Assembly: GCF_001179985.1 (NCBI RefSeq)
Contig: NZ_CVSI01000058.1
Span: 62,001-126,000, forward strand
DNA from: Candidatus Pelagibacter communis
Lineage (GTDB): Bacteria > Pseudomonadota > Alphaproteobacteria > Pelagibacterales > Pelagibacteraceae
DNA length: 64,000 bases
Direction of reading: 5' to 3'
The position numbers were made by a program, and so were the translations under genes. Of the stretch, positions 48,947 through 59,021 are shown one piece after another (positions within the stretch are counted from its first letter, which is position 1; each line of letters opens with the position of its first letter). Under the pieces are notes generated by a model. The model was not told the DNA's origin, did no database searches, and worked only from the letters and a program-made list of their open reading frames with translations.

Positions 48947-50982
48947 ACTAAATCATTTAAAATATCAGCCCTATCATACATTTTTAATAAGGGCATATAG
49001 TTATCAATATTTTCATTTGTAACTTCAATTCTTTTAACTTCTTGCTCAGCAAGAAAAAATAGGTCTTTATTTAGTATTGGATCAGCAATTCTAAAACTTT
49101 GTAGTCCACTTTGTTTAAAACCTAGCAAGTCTCCATACCCTCTTAGCTTCATATCTTCTTCTGATATCTTGAAACCATCATTACTGCTTTTTAATATTTT
49201 AATTCTTTTTTTTGCATTCTCGCTCAAGTTAGATTTAAACATTAATATACAATAGGCCTCTTTATTACCACGACCAACTCTACCTCTTAATTGATGTAAT
49301 TGTGATAATCCAAATTTGTTTGCATTTTCTATTACTATTACATTGGCATTCGGAAAATCTATGCCCACTTCAATAACAGTTGTAGATACTAAAATATCAA
49401 TTTTTTTGTTTAGAAAATCATTTAAAATTTTTTCTTTTTTACTTTTGTCTAAATTTCCATGAAGTATACCAACTTTATTTGAAAAGTTTTTTTTTAAATA
49501 TTCGTATCTACTAACAGATGATTGATGGTCCACTTTTTTTGACTCCTCGATCAATGGACACACCCAAAAAATTTGATTACCATTTTTTATTTGTTTTTTT
49601 AAAAAAGCTAATATTTCGTCAATTTTTTTATCTAATTTACTTAATGTAATTATTTCCTTACGATTTTTAGGTTTGCTTTTTATAATTGAAACATCCATAT
49701 CACCAAAAATAGTCATAATCATAGTTCTTGGTATTGGCGTTGCTGACATAACTAATATATCGCAATTTTTACCACCCTTATCAGATAACTTCTTTCTTTG
49801 TTTTACTCCGAATTTGTGCTGTTCATCAATAATGATTAATCCCAATTTTCTGTAATTAATTTTATTTTGGAATAAAGAATGCGTTCCTATTAATAAATCA
49901 ATTTGATGATTTTCAAGATCATTAATAATTTTTTTTCTAATTTTATTATCTGTTTTACTTGTTAATATATCAATTTTTACATTATCAGGTAGTAAGCTTT
50001 TAGCTAAGTTATAATGTTGATGCGCCAATATTTCAGTTGGGGCCATAAAAGCAACCTGAAATTTACTACTTATAACATTTAAAATTGTGGTTAGAGCGAC
50101 TATTGTTTTTCCACTTCCTACATCGCCTTGTAAAAGTCTAAACATTTTTTGCTCAGATCTTAAATCATCATTAATTTCATTTATTGCTTTTAATTGGTCC
50201 TTAGTGAGTTCAAAATCTATTTTATTTGTTATATGTTTAATGTAATTTGAACTAAATTTTTTTTTAGTTTTCTTTAGTTTTTTTACTGATTTTCTTATTT
50301 TAGAATTAATTAAAAAACTTGATAAAATTTCATCAAAAACTAATCTTTTGTAAAAAGAACCCTTCTTATTTAAATTCTTTGGATCATGTAGTTGAATAAT
50401 TGCATTTTTCCATTTTATATTTTCAAATTTACTACTAATATTTTTATTTAACCATTCATTTAAATCTGGAATTTTATTTAAAACCTCACTAACAATTTTG
50501 TTATATTTTTTTTCATTTAATCCCTCTGTTAAGCTATATTTTGTATCAACCTTCTTGATACTATTTATGTTATTACCTAAGTATGTTGGATTTGTAATTT
50601 GATATCTGTTTTTATAAAAATTAATTTTACCACTTATTATTACCCGTGAGTTTAAAGGTAGTATTTTCCTGATGTATCCTTCGTAACTATTAAAAAAAAT
50701 ACAGTCTAATTTTCCTGTTTCGTCTTCACACAATACCCTGTTAGGTAAATTCCTAACTCTGGGAAAATTATATTTCCTTACATTTACTGATATAGTTTGT
50801 ATTTTGCCAATTTGAAGTTGATTTATTTTTCTTAAATCACTCCTATCAATTATATCTCTTGGCAAATTCCACAATAAGTCAAAAATTGTATTTATATTTT
50901 TTTTTCTAAATAATTTGGCTGTTTTGGCACCAATACCATTAATTTTATTGATATCTGATAACAAGTATTCATAATTAGACAT
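48943..50982 (-). CDS. recG: ATP-dependent DNA helicase RecG
   Basis: Branch-migrating helicase that remodels stalled forks and recombination intermediates. 679 residues: an N-terminal helical/wedge OB region (GIGAKTAKLFRKKN near 16-29; about 60-150), then SF2 motifs: Walker A RLLQGDVGSGKTIVAL, DEQH-type box LIIIDEQHKFG, SATPIPRTMIM, ATP-site VIEVGIDFPNANVIVIENANKFGLSQLHQLRGRVGRG. Full length. Its start is only 16 bases from the divergent sdhE start. Confidence 0.97.
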   Translation of the reverse strand: MSNYEYLLSDINKINGIGAKTAKLFRKKNINTIFDLLWNLPRDIIDRSDLRKINQLQIGKIQTISVNVRKYNFPRVRNLPNRVLCEDETGKLDCIFFNSYEGYIRKILPLNSRVIISGKINFYKNRYQITNPTYLGNNINSIKKVDTKYSLTEGLNEKKYNKIVSEVLNKIPDLNEWLNKNISSKFENIKWKNAIIQLHDPKNLNKKGSFYKRLVFDEILSSFLINSKIRKSVKKLKKTKKKFSSNYIKHITNKIDFELTKDQLKAINEINDDLRSEQKMFRLLQGDVGSGKTIVALTTILNVISSKFQVAFMAPTEILAHQHYNLAKSLLPDNVKIDILTSKTDNKIRKKIINDLENHQIDLLIGTHSLFQNKINYRKLGLIIIDEQHKFGVKQRKKLSDKGGKNCDILVMSATPIPRTMIMTIFGDMDVSIIKSKPKNRKEIITLSKLDKKIDEILAFLKKQIKNGNQIFWVCPLIEESKKVDHQSSVSRYEYLKKNFSNKVGILHGNLDKSKKEKILNDFLNKKIDILVSTTVIEVGIDFPNANVIVIENANKFGLSQLHQLRGRVGRGNKEAYCILMFKSNLSENAKKRIKILKSSNDGFKISEEDMKLRGYGDLLGFKQSGLQSFRIADPILNKDLFFLAEQEVKRIEVTNENIDNYMPLLKMYDRADILNDLV

Positions 50983-50998
50983 AATTACTTATATATCC

Positions 50999-51256
50999 AT
51001 GTCACAAAATAAAGAAGATCTTAAAAATAAAATTATTTATAGAGCTTCTTATAGAGGCACAAAAGAAATGGACATATTAATGACCGCTTTTGTTAAATCT
51101 TTTATAGACGAGTTGAATGAAGACACACTAAAAATATTGGACACGTTTGTTAATATGGATGATGAAACATTAATTTCTTTTAAAAAAAAAGAATCATTGG
51201 ATAATATTAAAGACAAAAATTTGCTAGGTATAATTGATAGGTTTAAAAAGTTTTAG
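50999..51256 (+). CDS. sdhE: FAD assembly factor SdhE
   Basis: Small factor promoting covalent flavinylation of succinate dehydrogenase. 85 residues with the signature ASYRGTKEMDILM (RGxxE motif, about residues 18-24). Acidic helical remainder, usual length. It is divergent from recG (16-base gap), and its stop is the base before the encoded CCA of tRNA-Ser on the other strand. Confidence 0.92.
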   Translation: MSQNKEDLKNKIIYRASYRGTKEMDILMTAFVKSFIDELNEDTLKILDTFVNMDDETLISFKKKESLDNIKDKNLLGIIDRFKKF

Positions 51257-51346
51257 TGGCGGAGAGACTGGGATTCGAACCCAGGAAAGAGTTGCCCCTT
51301 TGCCGGTTTTCAAGACCGGTGCTTTCAACCGCTCAGCCATCTCTCC
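51257..51346 (-). tRNA. tRNA-Ser (anticodon TGA)
   Basis: A 90-base class II tRNA with encoded CCA on the minus strand. Acceptor GGAGAGA/TCTCTCC, anticodon stem CCGGT/ACCGG with loop CTTGAAA giving TGA, a long variable arm and T-arm CTGGGTTCGAATCCCAG. It directly abuts the sdhE stop. Confidence 0.97.
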
Positions 51347-51451
51347 ACTCCAGACATTTATATTTAAAAAAAAAATTTCTACAACATAATATGTTTTTTA
51401 CTATATCTTAAGATATTTTAAGTGTAATTGTCCCTAATAAGTCATAATTAT

Positions 51452-52324
51452 ATGAAAAAATTTAATCAAGGTATTATTCTAAGTAGTTTAGGATCTTTTT
51501 GGTGGGGTGTAATCGGAGTAATTTATTTTAGATCTTTATCTTTTGTAGGTCCGCTCGAATTAGTTATACATAGATGTTTATGGACAACAATATTTTTATT
51601 AATTACAACCTTTTTTTTATTTAAATACCAAAAGTTTTTTCTTATTCTAAAATCATCAAAAAAAATATTTGTATTATTTTTATCCTCAATCTTAATTCTT
51701 ACAAATTGGTCTGTTTGGATATATGCAGTTTCAACTAATCAAATTATAAATGCTAGTTTTGGCTATTTCATAATGCCTATTATGAGTGTTTTTTTTGGTT
51801 ATTTATTTTTTAAGGAAAAACTAAATTTTAAAATAATCTTATCAATCATATTAGTTTTATGCTCAATATTTTATATGCTATATGAATTTAAGACCATACC
51901 CTGGATAGGTTTAACAGTTGCTATATCTTGGTCACTATATAATGTTTGTAGAAAATTAATAAAAGTAGATACTGATATTGGTTTATTGGTAGAAAGTTTT
52001 TTTATATTTCCTTTTGCACTTTTAGCCCTAATTTATTTATTTAATATTGAGGTTAATTATTTTTCTACAGACAATATTTCAATGATGTTTTTATTAGTTT
52101 TAGCTGGACCTATAACTGTTATACCTCTATTTTTGTATGTGAAAGGTGTTGAGTTATCTGGTCTTGGACCCACAGGTATGATATTTTATATAACACCAAC
52201 CTTTCAATTTTTGTTAGGATACTTTTATTATGGAGAGATATTTTCTTTTGAAAAGTTTATTAGTTTTATAATAATATGGATTGCCGTATTGATTTATTTA
52301 AATAATTTATATGAGAAAAATTAG
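51452..52324 (+). CDS. rarD: RarD-like EamA-family transporter
   Basis: Inner-membrane drug/metabolite transporter (DMT superfamily). The start is set at the ATG at 51452; an upstream TTG at 51428 is in frame. 290 residues, about ten hydrophobic segments, with the RarD-type ELVIHRCLWTTIFLL near residue 35 and NWSVWIYAV, IMPIMSVFFGYLFFKEKL. E. coli RarD was linked to chloramphenicol sensitivity, but the natural substrate of this family is generally unknown. It overlaps mltB by 14 bases. Confidence 0.87.
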   Translation: MKKFNQGIILSSLGSFWWGVIGVIYFRSLSFVGPLELVIHRCLWTTIFLLITTFFLFKYQKFFLILKSSKKIFVLFLSSILILTNWSVWIYAVSTNQIINASFGYFIMPIMSVFFGYLFFKEKLNFKIILSIILVLCSIFYMLYEFKTIPWIGLTVAISWSLYNVCRKLIKVDTDIGLLVESFFIFPFALLALIYLFNIEVNYFSTDNISMMFLLVLAGPITVIPLFLYVKGVELSGLGPTGMIFYITPTFQFLLGYFYYGEIFSFEKFISFIIIWIAVLIYLNNLYEKN

Positions 52325-53312
52325 TATTATAATCTCGTCATTACTTTTAATGTTAATAACTTTTACCAAGGTTAATTCTGATGAAAAATTTAGCTCTTGG
52401 ATTATAGAATTTAAAAAAAAAGCTATTAATGAAGGTATTTCAGAAAAAACTGTTGATGCAGTCATGAATAATGCAATTTTTCTTCCTAAAGTAATTGAGT
52501 ATGACAGATATCAACCGGAATTTTATGAAGATACGAAGACCTATGTTTCAAAAAGAACATCTAAAGATAAAGTCAAAAAAGGTAAAAGAATTTATAAAAA
52601 AAATAAAAATTTAATTAATATTGTTGACAAAGAATTCAAAGTAGAAAAAGAACTTTTGCTTGCCTTAATGGGTATTGAGACAAACTATGGTACGTATTTA
52701 GGAAAAATGGATATAATTTCATCATTAGCAACTTTAAGTTACGATAAACGGAGAAGTGAATTTTTTTCAAATGAATTAATTACAATACTAAAGCTGATTG
52801 ACCAAAACAAAGTTGATAAAGACATTTTATTTGGTTCATGGGCAGGTGCCTTTGGTAATTTTCAGTTTATGCCAACTACAATCTCTAATTATGCCATAGA
52901 CTATAATAATAACTCAATTATTGAATTAAAAGAAGCCGAAGATTCTTTTGCCTCTGCTGCAAATTATTTAAATAAAATTGGTTGGAAAAAAAATGAGCCA
53001 TGTTTTTTTAATATTGAGTTAAATGAAAATATCCCTAAAAAATTATTAAATACCTCAGCAAAAAAAATAAAACATAAAAGAAAATTCAAATATTTTAAAA
53101 AATATATTAAAGAATTTGAAAATTTAAACGTAGGAGATAACGTAAAAGTAGCTGTAATAACACCTGATAGTGATATTGTTAAAGATAATAATAAGTTAAA
53201 ACCTGCTTATTTGGTATTTCCAAATTATGATAGAGTTTTGAAATGGAATAGATCACTAAGATTTGCTATCGCGGTTTGTACACTAAAAAACAAATTTGAA
53301 AATGAATTATAA
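52311..53312 (+). CDS. mltB: Membrane-bound lytic murein transglycosylase B family
   Basis: Cleaves peptidoglycan glycan strands, forming anhydro ends. 333 residues: a signal peptide (about 1-22, IIISSLLLMLITFTKVNS), catalytic Glu in LLALMGIETNYGTYLG (about 112-127), FGSWAGAFGNFQFMPTTI and the C-terminal RFAIAVCTL. No lipobox Cys is seen, so it may be periplasmic-soluble. It overlaps the SPOR/RlpA-like gene, a usual pairing in alphaproteobacteria. Confidence 0.93.
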   Translation: MRKISIIISSLLLMLITFTKVNSDEKFSSWIIEFKKKAINEGISEKTVDAVMNNAIFLPKVIEYDRYQPEFYEDTKTYVSKRTSKDKVKKGKRIYKKNKNLINIVDKEFKVEKELLLALMGIETNYGTYLGKMDIISSLATLSYDKRRSEFFSNELITILKLIDQNKVDKDILFGSWAGAFGNFQFMPTTISNYAIDYNNNSIIELKEAEDSFASAANYLNKIGWKKNEPCFFNIELNENIPKKLLNTSAKKIKHKRKFKYFKKYIKEFENLNVGDNVKVAVITPDSDIVKDNNKLKPAYLVFPNYDRVLKWNRSLRFAIAVCTLKNKFENEL

Positions 53313-54060
53313 AATTTTTATAATTTTAATATTTTTTATAATTTCAGGATGTAAATTAGAAACTGTTAACAAAAAAGTTAATTATGATAATAATATTTAT
53401 ATTAACAAAGGATTTACACTAATCTACTCAGACGAACTTATAAAAGATAAAATTACAAAAAAAAAAATTGATATAAGAAGTTTAGATATTCATCATAGCT
53501 ATTTATCTAGAGGAACAAAAGTTAAAATTACCAACCTCTTAAACAATAAATCTCTAGTTGGAAATGTTTCAAGAAAAATAAAAAATTTAGATTTTTATAA
53601 TTCAATTGTGTCTAAACGAATTTCAGATGAGTTAAATATAAATCATAACCAACCTTATATTGAGATAAAAGAAATAATAAATAATTCAATTTTTTTAGCA
53701 AAGAAATCTAAAACTTTTGAAGAAGAAAAAAATGTAGCTAATAAAGCCCCTGTAGATACAATAAGCATCAACGACTTAAGCTCATCTAAAAAGAAAAAAG
53801 TAAAAAATGTAGAAGTTAACAAGTTTTCATATGCAATTAAAGTAGCTGAATTTTACTTTTTTGAAAATGCTAAAGATCTAAAAGAAAGAATAATTACAGA
53901 AACAGACATACAAATTGTGAATATTTTGTCTGTCTCAAAGAATACACATAGAATTATATTGGGTCCTTATAATAATATTAATTCTCTACAAAAGGCATTT
54001 TATAGTATAAGAACTTTAGGCTTTGAAAATATCGAAATTATGCAAAATGGACGAATTTAA
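53302..54060 (+). CDS. RlpA/SPOR-type envelope lipoprotein, divergent
   Basis: 252 residues from the ATG at 53302 (a TTG at 53296 is also in frame). A lipoprotein signal ends at FIISGCKLE (Cys about 15). The middle resembles the RlpA double-psi barrel weakly (HHSYLSRGTKVKITNLLNNKSLVGNVS), and the last 75 residues form a SPOR-like fold (YAIKVAEFYFFENAKDLKE, RIILGPYNNINSLQKAFYSI) that binds bare glycan strands. Gene order between mltB and dacC supports RlpA. The usual catalytic Asp of the barrel is not obvious, so it may be structural. Confidence 0.72.
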   Translation: MNYKIFIILIFFIISGCKLETVNKKVNYDNNIYINKGFTLIYSDELIKDKITKKKIDIRSLDIHHSYLSRGTKVKITNLLNNKSLVGNVSRKIKNLDFYNSIVSKRISDELNINHNQPYIEIKEIINNSIFLAKKSKTFEEEKNVANKAPVDTISINDLSSSKKKKVKNVEVNKFSYAIKVAEFYFFENAKDLKERIITETDIQIVNILSVSKNTHRIILGPYNNINSLQKAFYSIRTLGFENIEIMQNGRI

Positions 54061-55207
54061 AAAATTTTTATTTTATTGTTTCTTTTCTTACTTTAGTTTA
54101 GCGGCTTTTCCTGTTTCTGCTTTTGATATAAAAGCTAGAACTGCAATTTTACAAGATTATTTATCAGGAGAAATTCTTTATGAAAAAGATATTCAAAGAT
54201 CCATTTATCCTGCATCAATGACAAAGATAATGACATCAATAGTTGTATTTGATTTATTAAAAAGTGGAGATCTAAATCTTGATGACAAAGTAATGGTTTC
54301 AGAAAACGCTTGGAGACTTTCACAATCAGGATATTCATCAATGTTCATTATGGTTGGAGATGAAGTATCAATAGAAGATTTATTAAAAGGAATAATAATT
54401 GCATCTGGTAATGATGCTTGTGTTGCTTTAGCGGAAGGTGTTGCTGGCACCGAGGAAGAATTTGCAATTATGATGAATTCTAAAGCTGCAGAAATTGGAA
54501 TGATAAATACTAATTTTACAAATTCCTCTGGAATAAATGATCCCGATAATTATTCTACTGTTGAAGATATTTTATTAATGTCAAATTATTTAATTAAAAA
54601 CTATCCTGTCTATTATTCTTATTTTAAAGAAAAAACTTTTACATGGGATAGAACTGGGGGAGATCCAATTACGCAAGGAAATAGAAATCCTTTATTATAT
54701 AAAAATTATGGTGCTGATGGTATTAAAACCGGCTATCTTGCTGTAGAAAAATATTCATTAGCTAGTTCAATTAAAAAAGGAGAGAGAAGATTAATAGCAG
54801 TAGGAAGTGGCTTTGAAACAAAAAATTCAAGATCTAGGCAATCAAAAAAACTTTTAACATGGGGTTTAACTAACTTTGATACAATTCAAATAGCTAAAAC
54901 TGATGAAGAAATTTCCAATTTAGATGTATGGTTAGGTAAAAAAGATAAAGTTCAAGTTTACGTAAAAAACGATATATATAAAACAATTCCAAAAGCTAGA
55001 AAAAAACACCTAAAGGCATATATTGAATACAATGGACCCATACTTGCACCAATAGAAAAGGATCAAGAGTTAGGAATTTTAAAAATTTTATATAAAGATG
55101 AAATTATCAATGAATTTAAAGTTTATGCATTTGAAGATATAAAAAAACTCAATGTTATTTCTAGAATTATTAAATCTATAAATTATCTTATCTGGGGTGA
55201 TGTATAA
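54047..55207 (+). CDS. dacC: D-alanyl-D-alanine carboxypeptidase (PBP5/6 family)
   Basis: Trims the terminal D-Ala from peptidoglycan stem peptides. Start at the ATG at 54047 (a TTG upstream at 54023 is also in frame, inside the previous gene). 386 residues: signal peptide ending VSAFD (about 27), SxxK in YPASMTKIMT, SxN in ASGNDACVALAE, KTG in DGIKTGYLAV, and a C-terminal beta-domain and amphipathic tail. The exact paralogue (dacA, dacC or dacF) cannot be told by eye. It overlaps tmk by eight bases. Confidence 0.92.
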   Translation: MDEFKKFLFYCFFSYFSLAAFPVSAFDIKARTAILQDYLSGEILYEKDIQRSIYPASMTKIMTSIVVFDLLKSGDLNLDDKVMVSENAWRLSQSGYSSMFIMVGDEVSIEDLLKGIIIASGNDACVALAEGVAGTEEEFAIMMNSKAAEIGMINTNFTNSSGINDPDNYSTVEDILLMSNYLIKNYPVYYSYFKEKTFTWDRTGGDPITQGNRNPLLYKNYGADGIKTGYLAVEKYSLASSIKKGERRLIAVGSGFETKNSRSRQSKKLLTWGLTNFDTIQIAKTDEEISNLDVWLGKKDKVQVYVKNDIYKTIPKARKKHLKAYIEYNGPILAPIEKDQELGILKILYKDEIINEFKVYAFEDIKKLNVISRIIKSINYLIWGDV

Positions 55208-55814
55208 GAAAATTATAGTTTTTGAAGGTATAGATGGATCAGGTAAAACTTTTCATTTAAATGAAGTTTCTAAATACTTAAACAAAAAAAAAGTTAGATT
55301 TGTTAAATTTAGAGAACCAGGTGGTACAATAAATTCAGAAATAATTAGAAATATTATTTTAACTAACAAATCCACATTTAAAAAAAAAACAGACCTTTTA
55401 CTTTATTTAGCTGCTAGAAATGAAAATTATGAAAACTTGATTAAGCCAAATATCAATAAAAAGGTAATACTCATTGATAGGTTTATTGATTCAACAATGG
55501 CTTACCAACACTATGGATTTAGTATTAATAAAAATATAATAAATACTCTAAATAATTTTGTTTTAGGTAATTTAAAACCAAATTTTACCTTTTTTCATTA
55601 TGTACCTATTAAATATATAAAGCAAAATATTTCCGGAGAAAAAAATAAATATGATAAATTTAATAAAAAATTTTACAAAAACGTACAGGATGGTTTTATA
55701 AAAATTTTAAAAAAAAAAACAAATAAATTAATAATAGATTCATCAAAAACTAAGAAATATAATGTCGAAATAATAAAAAATAAGATAAATAAAATATTAA
55801 ATATTCATGATTAA
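55200..55814 (+). CDS. tmk: Thymidylate kinase
   Basis: Phosphorylates dTMP to dTDP. Start set at the ATG at 55200 (GTG at 55197 is directly before). 204 residues: P-loop FEGIDGSGKTFHLNEV, REPGGTINSE, DRFIDSTMAYQHYGF, typical of bacterial Tmk. The C-terminal third is Lys/Asn/Ile-rich. It overlaps holB by eight bases. Confidence 0.96.
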   Translation: MYKKIIVFEGIDGSGKTFHLNEVSKYLNKKKVRFVKFREPGGTINSEIIRNIILTNKSTFKKKTDLLLYLAARNENYENLIKPNINKKVILIDRFIDSTMAYQHYGFSINKNIINTLNNFVLGNLKPNFTFFHYVPIKYIKQNISGEKNKYDKFNKKFYKNVQDGFIKILKKKTNKLIIDSSKTKKYNVEIIKNKINKILNIHD

Positions 55815-56739
55815 AGATTTATTTAATGAAGAACTTACAAGTTTTAGAAAAAATTTTAATTTCTTTATCAATCTTTATGATAAAAGAAAACTACCTCAAA
55901 CACTATTATTCACAGGTGAAAAGGGTATTGGTAAATTTAATTTTTCTTATCATTTAATAAATTACATATTGTCTAAAGATGAAGATTACAAATATGACAC
56001 AAAAAAATATAAGGTTAATCTAAATAATAAAACAAATAAACTTATTTCACAAAATGTTCATCCTAATTTTTATTTTATTTCTCCAAAAGACAAAAAAAAT
56101 ATTGATATTTCACAAATTAAAAATTTAAAGAATTTTTTAAATATCAGTTCACTAAATGACAAACCAAAAATAATTCTAATTAATGAGAGCGAATATTTGA
56201 ATTTATCTTCCTCAAATTCATTACTCAAATCATTAGAAGAGAACTACGATAATGTTCATTTTTTCTTAGTTCATGATTCGAAAAAACGTTTAATACCAAC
56301 AATTAAATCCAGATGTATACAATTTAAATTTTATCTTAATGAAGATGAATTAAAAGATAGAATTAATCAAATATTAAATAACCAGTACGAAAAATTAAAC
56401 TCGGATTTTAAAAATAAATATCTTTCTCCGATTTTTTATAAAGATTTATTTTTGTATTGTAAAAAAAATGATTTACCTTTAGATAGGATTAATTTAGATA
56501 GTCTTTTAACTGATATATTTTTAAAAAAAAATTTTAAAAATAATGAGTTTTTATTAAATAATTTTTTTTTATTATCTCAATTATTTTTACACAATCGTAT
56601 CAAGAGTGACCCAAAAAAAGAAAAATATTATTTACTAACAAAACATTTAGCTCAAAGATTTAATGATGTAATTAAATATAACCTAGATTTTGAGTCTTAT
56701 GTGATTGAATTTAAACATTTAGCTTATAATGAAAAATAA
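55807..56739 (+). CDS. holB: DNA polymerase III delta' subunit
   Basis: Clamp-loader subunit. 310 residues with a P-loop-like LFTGEKGIGKFNFS (about 35-48), Lys/Phe replacing the usual Ser/Thr as in non-hydrolysing delta' subunits, HPNFYFISP, ILINESEYLNLSSSNSLLKSLEE and FIPTIKSRCIQFKF-like sensor region. Sequence is strongly divergent, but position between tmk and metG is the standard alphaproteobacterial context. It overlaps metG by 11 bases. Confidence 0.88.
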   Translation: MIKDLFNEELTSFRKNFNFFINLYDKRKLPQTLLFTGEKGIGKFNFSYHLINYILSKDEDYKYDTKKYKVNLNNKTNKLISQNVHPNFYFISPKDKKNIDISQIKNLKNFLNISSLNDKPKIILINESEYLNLSSSNSLLKSLEENYDNVHFFLVHDSKKRLIPTIKSRCIQFKFYLNEDELKDRINQILNNQYEKLNSDFKNKYLSPIFYKDLFLYCKKNDLPLDRINLDSLLTDIFLKKNFKNNEFLLNNFFLLSQLFLHNRIKSDPKKEKYYLLTKHLAQRFNDVIKYNLDFESYVIEFKHLAYNEK

Positions 56740-58264
56740 TTTTTATATAACAACACCAATATATTATCCTTCAGCCAAACCCCATATGGGGCATGCATAC
56801 TCAAGTATAGTTGCTGATTTTTTTGCAAGATTTAAAAGAATCAGCGAACATAATGTTTTTTTTTTAACTGGTACAGATGAGCATGGCCAAAAAATCCAAA
56901 GAGCAGCATTAGAAGCAAAAAAAGATCCCTTAGATTTTTGTAATGAAATAAGCTCAAATTTTAAAGATTTGTCTGCTATTTTAAATCTTTCAAATGATGA
57001 TTTTATTAGAACAACTGAAAAACGTCATAAAATGGCAGTTGAAAATTTATGGAATATTTTAGAAAAAAAAAATGAGATATATTTATCTAAATATTCAGGT
57101 TGGTATTCTGTATCTGATGAAGCCTTTTATTCTGAAAATGAAATTGAAGACAAAGATAATGTTAAAGTAAACAAATTATCAGGTTCAAAAGTTGAATGGG
57201 TTGAAGAAGAGTCTTTTTTCTTCAAATTATCAAATTGGGAAAAAAAATTACTGGATTATTATGATAAAAATCCTGAATTTATAAGACCGGAAAGTAGAAG
57301 AAATGAAGTTATCAGTTTTGTTAAAGGAGGACTTAAAGATTTATCTGTAAGTAGAAAATCTATATCTTGGGGGATAAATGTTCCCTCCCACAAAAACCAT
57401 ATTATTTACGTATGGTTAGATGCACTAACAAATTATTTGAGCGCACTTGATTATCCTAATATTGATAATGATAAATATAAGAATTTCTGGCCTGCATCTG
57501 TCCACATAATTGGTAAAGACATATTAAGGTTTCACGCTGTTTACTGGCCAGCTTTTTTGTTAGCAGCAAATTTACCTTTACCTAAAACTATATACGGTCA
57601 TGGTTGGATTTTATCTAATGAGGAAAAAATGTCTAAATCGAAAGGAAATATATTAGACCCCTTAGAAATTATTGATAAATATGGTCTTGATCCTTTAAGA
57701 TTTTATTTATTAAAAGAAGTTTCTTTTGGCAACGATGGCAATATATCAAAAGAAAAATTAGAAAATTGTATTAATAGTGATCTTGCTAACAATTACGGTA
57801 ACTTATGTCAGAGAGTAATATCTTTTAATGAAAAAAATTTAAATTTAAAAATCCCAAAAAATATAAAATTTAATAATGAAGATTTAAATACATTAAATAG
57901 ATTTAAAGAAAATTACAGTAAAATTGAAAATGCGGTAAATAAACAAGATATAAATTTTTATATGAATTTTTTAATGGAGACTTTGTTTGGAGCTAATAAA
58001 TATTTTAATGACCAAGAACCTTGGAATAAAAAAAACGATACTAATAGATTAAATACTATTATCTATGTTAGCTTAGAATTAATTAGAAAAATTTCTATTT
58101 TAATGTATCCAATAATACCTGAAACTTCTTTAAAAGCTTTAAATATTTTTAATATTAAAGAAAAAGATATCATCTTTAATTCATTGCTAAATAATGAGTT
58201 TTTAAAACAAGGTATGAAAATAAATAAAATTAATATACTTATTAAAAAGATAATAAATGATTGA
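56729..58264 (+). CDS. metG: Methionine--tRNA ligase
   Basis: Charges initiator and elongator tRNA-Met. 511 residues: HIGH motif in YYPSAKPHMGHAYSSIVADF (about 11-30), KMSKS in [24 protein letters not shown]. The knuckle region reads GWYSVSDEAFY, without the paired zinc cysteines, which is the usual alphaproteobacterial zinc-less form. There is no C-terminal tRNA-binding extension. It overlaps tatD by eight bases. Confidence 0.97.
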   Translation: MKNNFYITTPIYYPSAKPHMGHAYSSIVADFFARFKRISEHNVFFLTGTDEHGQKIQRAALEAKKDPLDFCNEISSNFKDLSAILNLSNDDFIRTTEKRHKMAVENLWNILEKKNEIYLSKYSGWYSVSDEAFYSENEIEDKDNVKVNKLSGSKVEWVEEESFFFKLSNWEKKLLDYYDKNPEFIRPESRRNEVISFVKGGLKDLSVSRKSISWGINVPSHKNHIIYVWLDALTNYLSALDYPNIDNDKYKNFWPASVHIIGKDILRFHAVYWPAFLLAANLPLPKTIYGHGWILSNEEKMSKSKGNILDPLEIIDKYGLDPLRFYLLKEVSFGNDGNISKEKLENCINSDLANNYGNLCQRVISFNEKNLNLKIPKNIKFNNEDLNTLNRFKENYSKIENAVNKQDINFYMNFLMETLFGANKYFNDQEPWNKKNDTNRLNTIIYVSLELIRKISILMYPIIPETSLKALNIFNIKEKDIIFNSLLNNEFLKQGMKINKINILIKKIIND

Positions 58265-59021
58265 CTCTCATTGCCATTTAGACCGTGAACCACTGATTAA
58301 TAATTTTGAAGAAGTTATGCAAAGGGCTAAAAATGTTGGTATAGAAAAAATTTTAACTATTTGCACAACTAACAAAAACTTTTCTAAAGTAGAAAATTTG
58401 GTAAAAAAAGATCAAATAATATATGGCACATTTGGTATACATCCCCATGAAGCTAATACTAACAGTATAAGTAAGGACCAAATAATTAAAAATGTTTCTA
58501 AGAATAATAAAATTATTGGGGTAGGGGAAACAGGTTTAGATTTTTATTACAACAATAGTGACAAAGTTTCACAAATCAATAGTTTTGAAGAACATATTCT
58601 TGCATCCATTGAATTGAATAAACCAATTATTATACATTCTAGAAATGCAGAAGATGAAACATTTGAATTATTAAACAAATATAAAAATCAAAATATAAAA
58701 ATTTTGATGCACTGTTATACTGGAAGTCTAAAACTTGCAAAAAAAATGCTTGATTTGAATTCATACTTTTCTGCAAGTGGTATTATTACCTTTAAAAAGA
58801 GTACAGATCTAAATAATACTTTTAATTTTATCCCTTCAGATAAAATATTAATTGAAACAGATAGCCCATTTCTTGCACCAGTACCCAAAAGGGGGAAAAC
58901 TAACGAACCTAGTTATCTAAAGTATACTTTGGAACATATGGCAAAAATTAAGAATATTCCTCCACAAGAAATGGAATTGATAACTTCACGAAATTTCAAA
59001 AAATTATTTGAAGTAAATTAA
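58257..59021 (+). CDS. tatD: TatD-family hydrolase
   Basis: Metal-dependent DNase / amidohydrolase-fold enzyme. 254 residues: N-terminal IDSHCHLDR (metal His pair, residues 4-7), GVGETGLDFYYNNS, PIIIHSRNAEDET, LMHCYTGS, IETDSPFLAPVPKRGKTNEPSY. All family metal ligands appear present. Its stop overlaps the start of the MBL hydrolase gene. Confidence 0.95.
   Translation: MIDSHCHLDREPLINNFEEVMQRAKNVGIEKILTICTTNKNFSKVENLVKKDQIIYGTFGIHPHEANTNSISKDQIIKNVSKNNKIIGVGETGLDFYYNNSDKVSQINSFEEHILASIELNKPIIIHSRNAEDETFELLNKYKNQNIKILMHCYTGSLKLAKKMLDLNSYFSASGIITFKKSTDLNNTFNFIPSDKILIETDSPFLAPVPKRGKTNEPSYLKYTLEHMAKIKNIPPQEMELITSRNFKKLFEVN

Noticed and set aside
56729-58264. Loss of zinc-knuckle cysteines in MetRS
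   Set aside because: Zinc-less MetRS with GWYSVSDEAFY is usual in alphaproteobacteria, so unlike Tgt it is not unusual.
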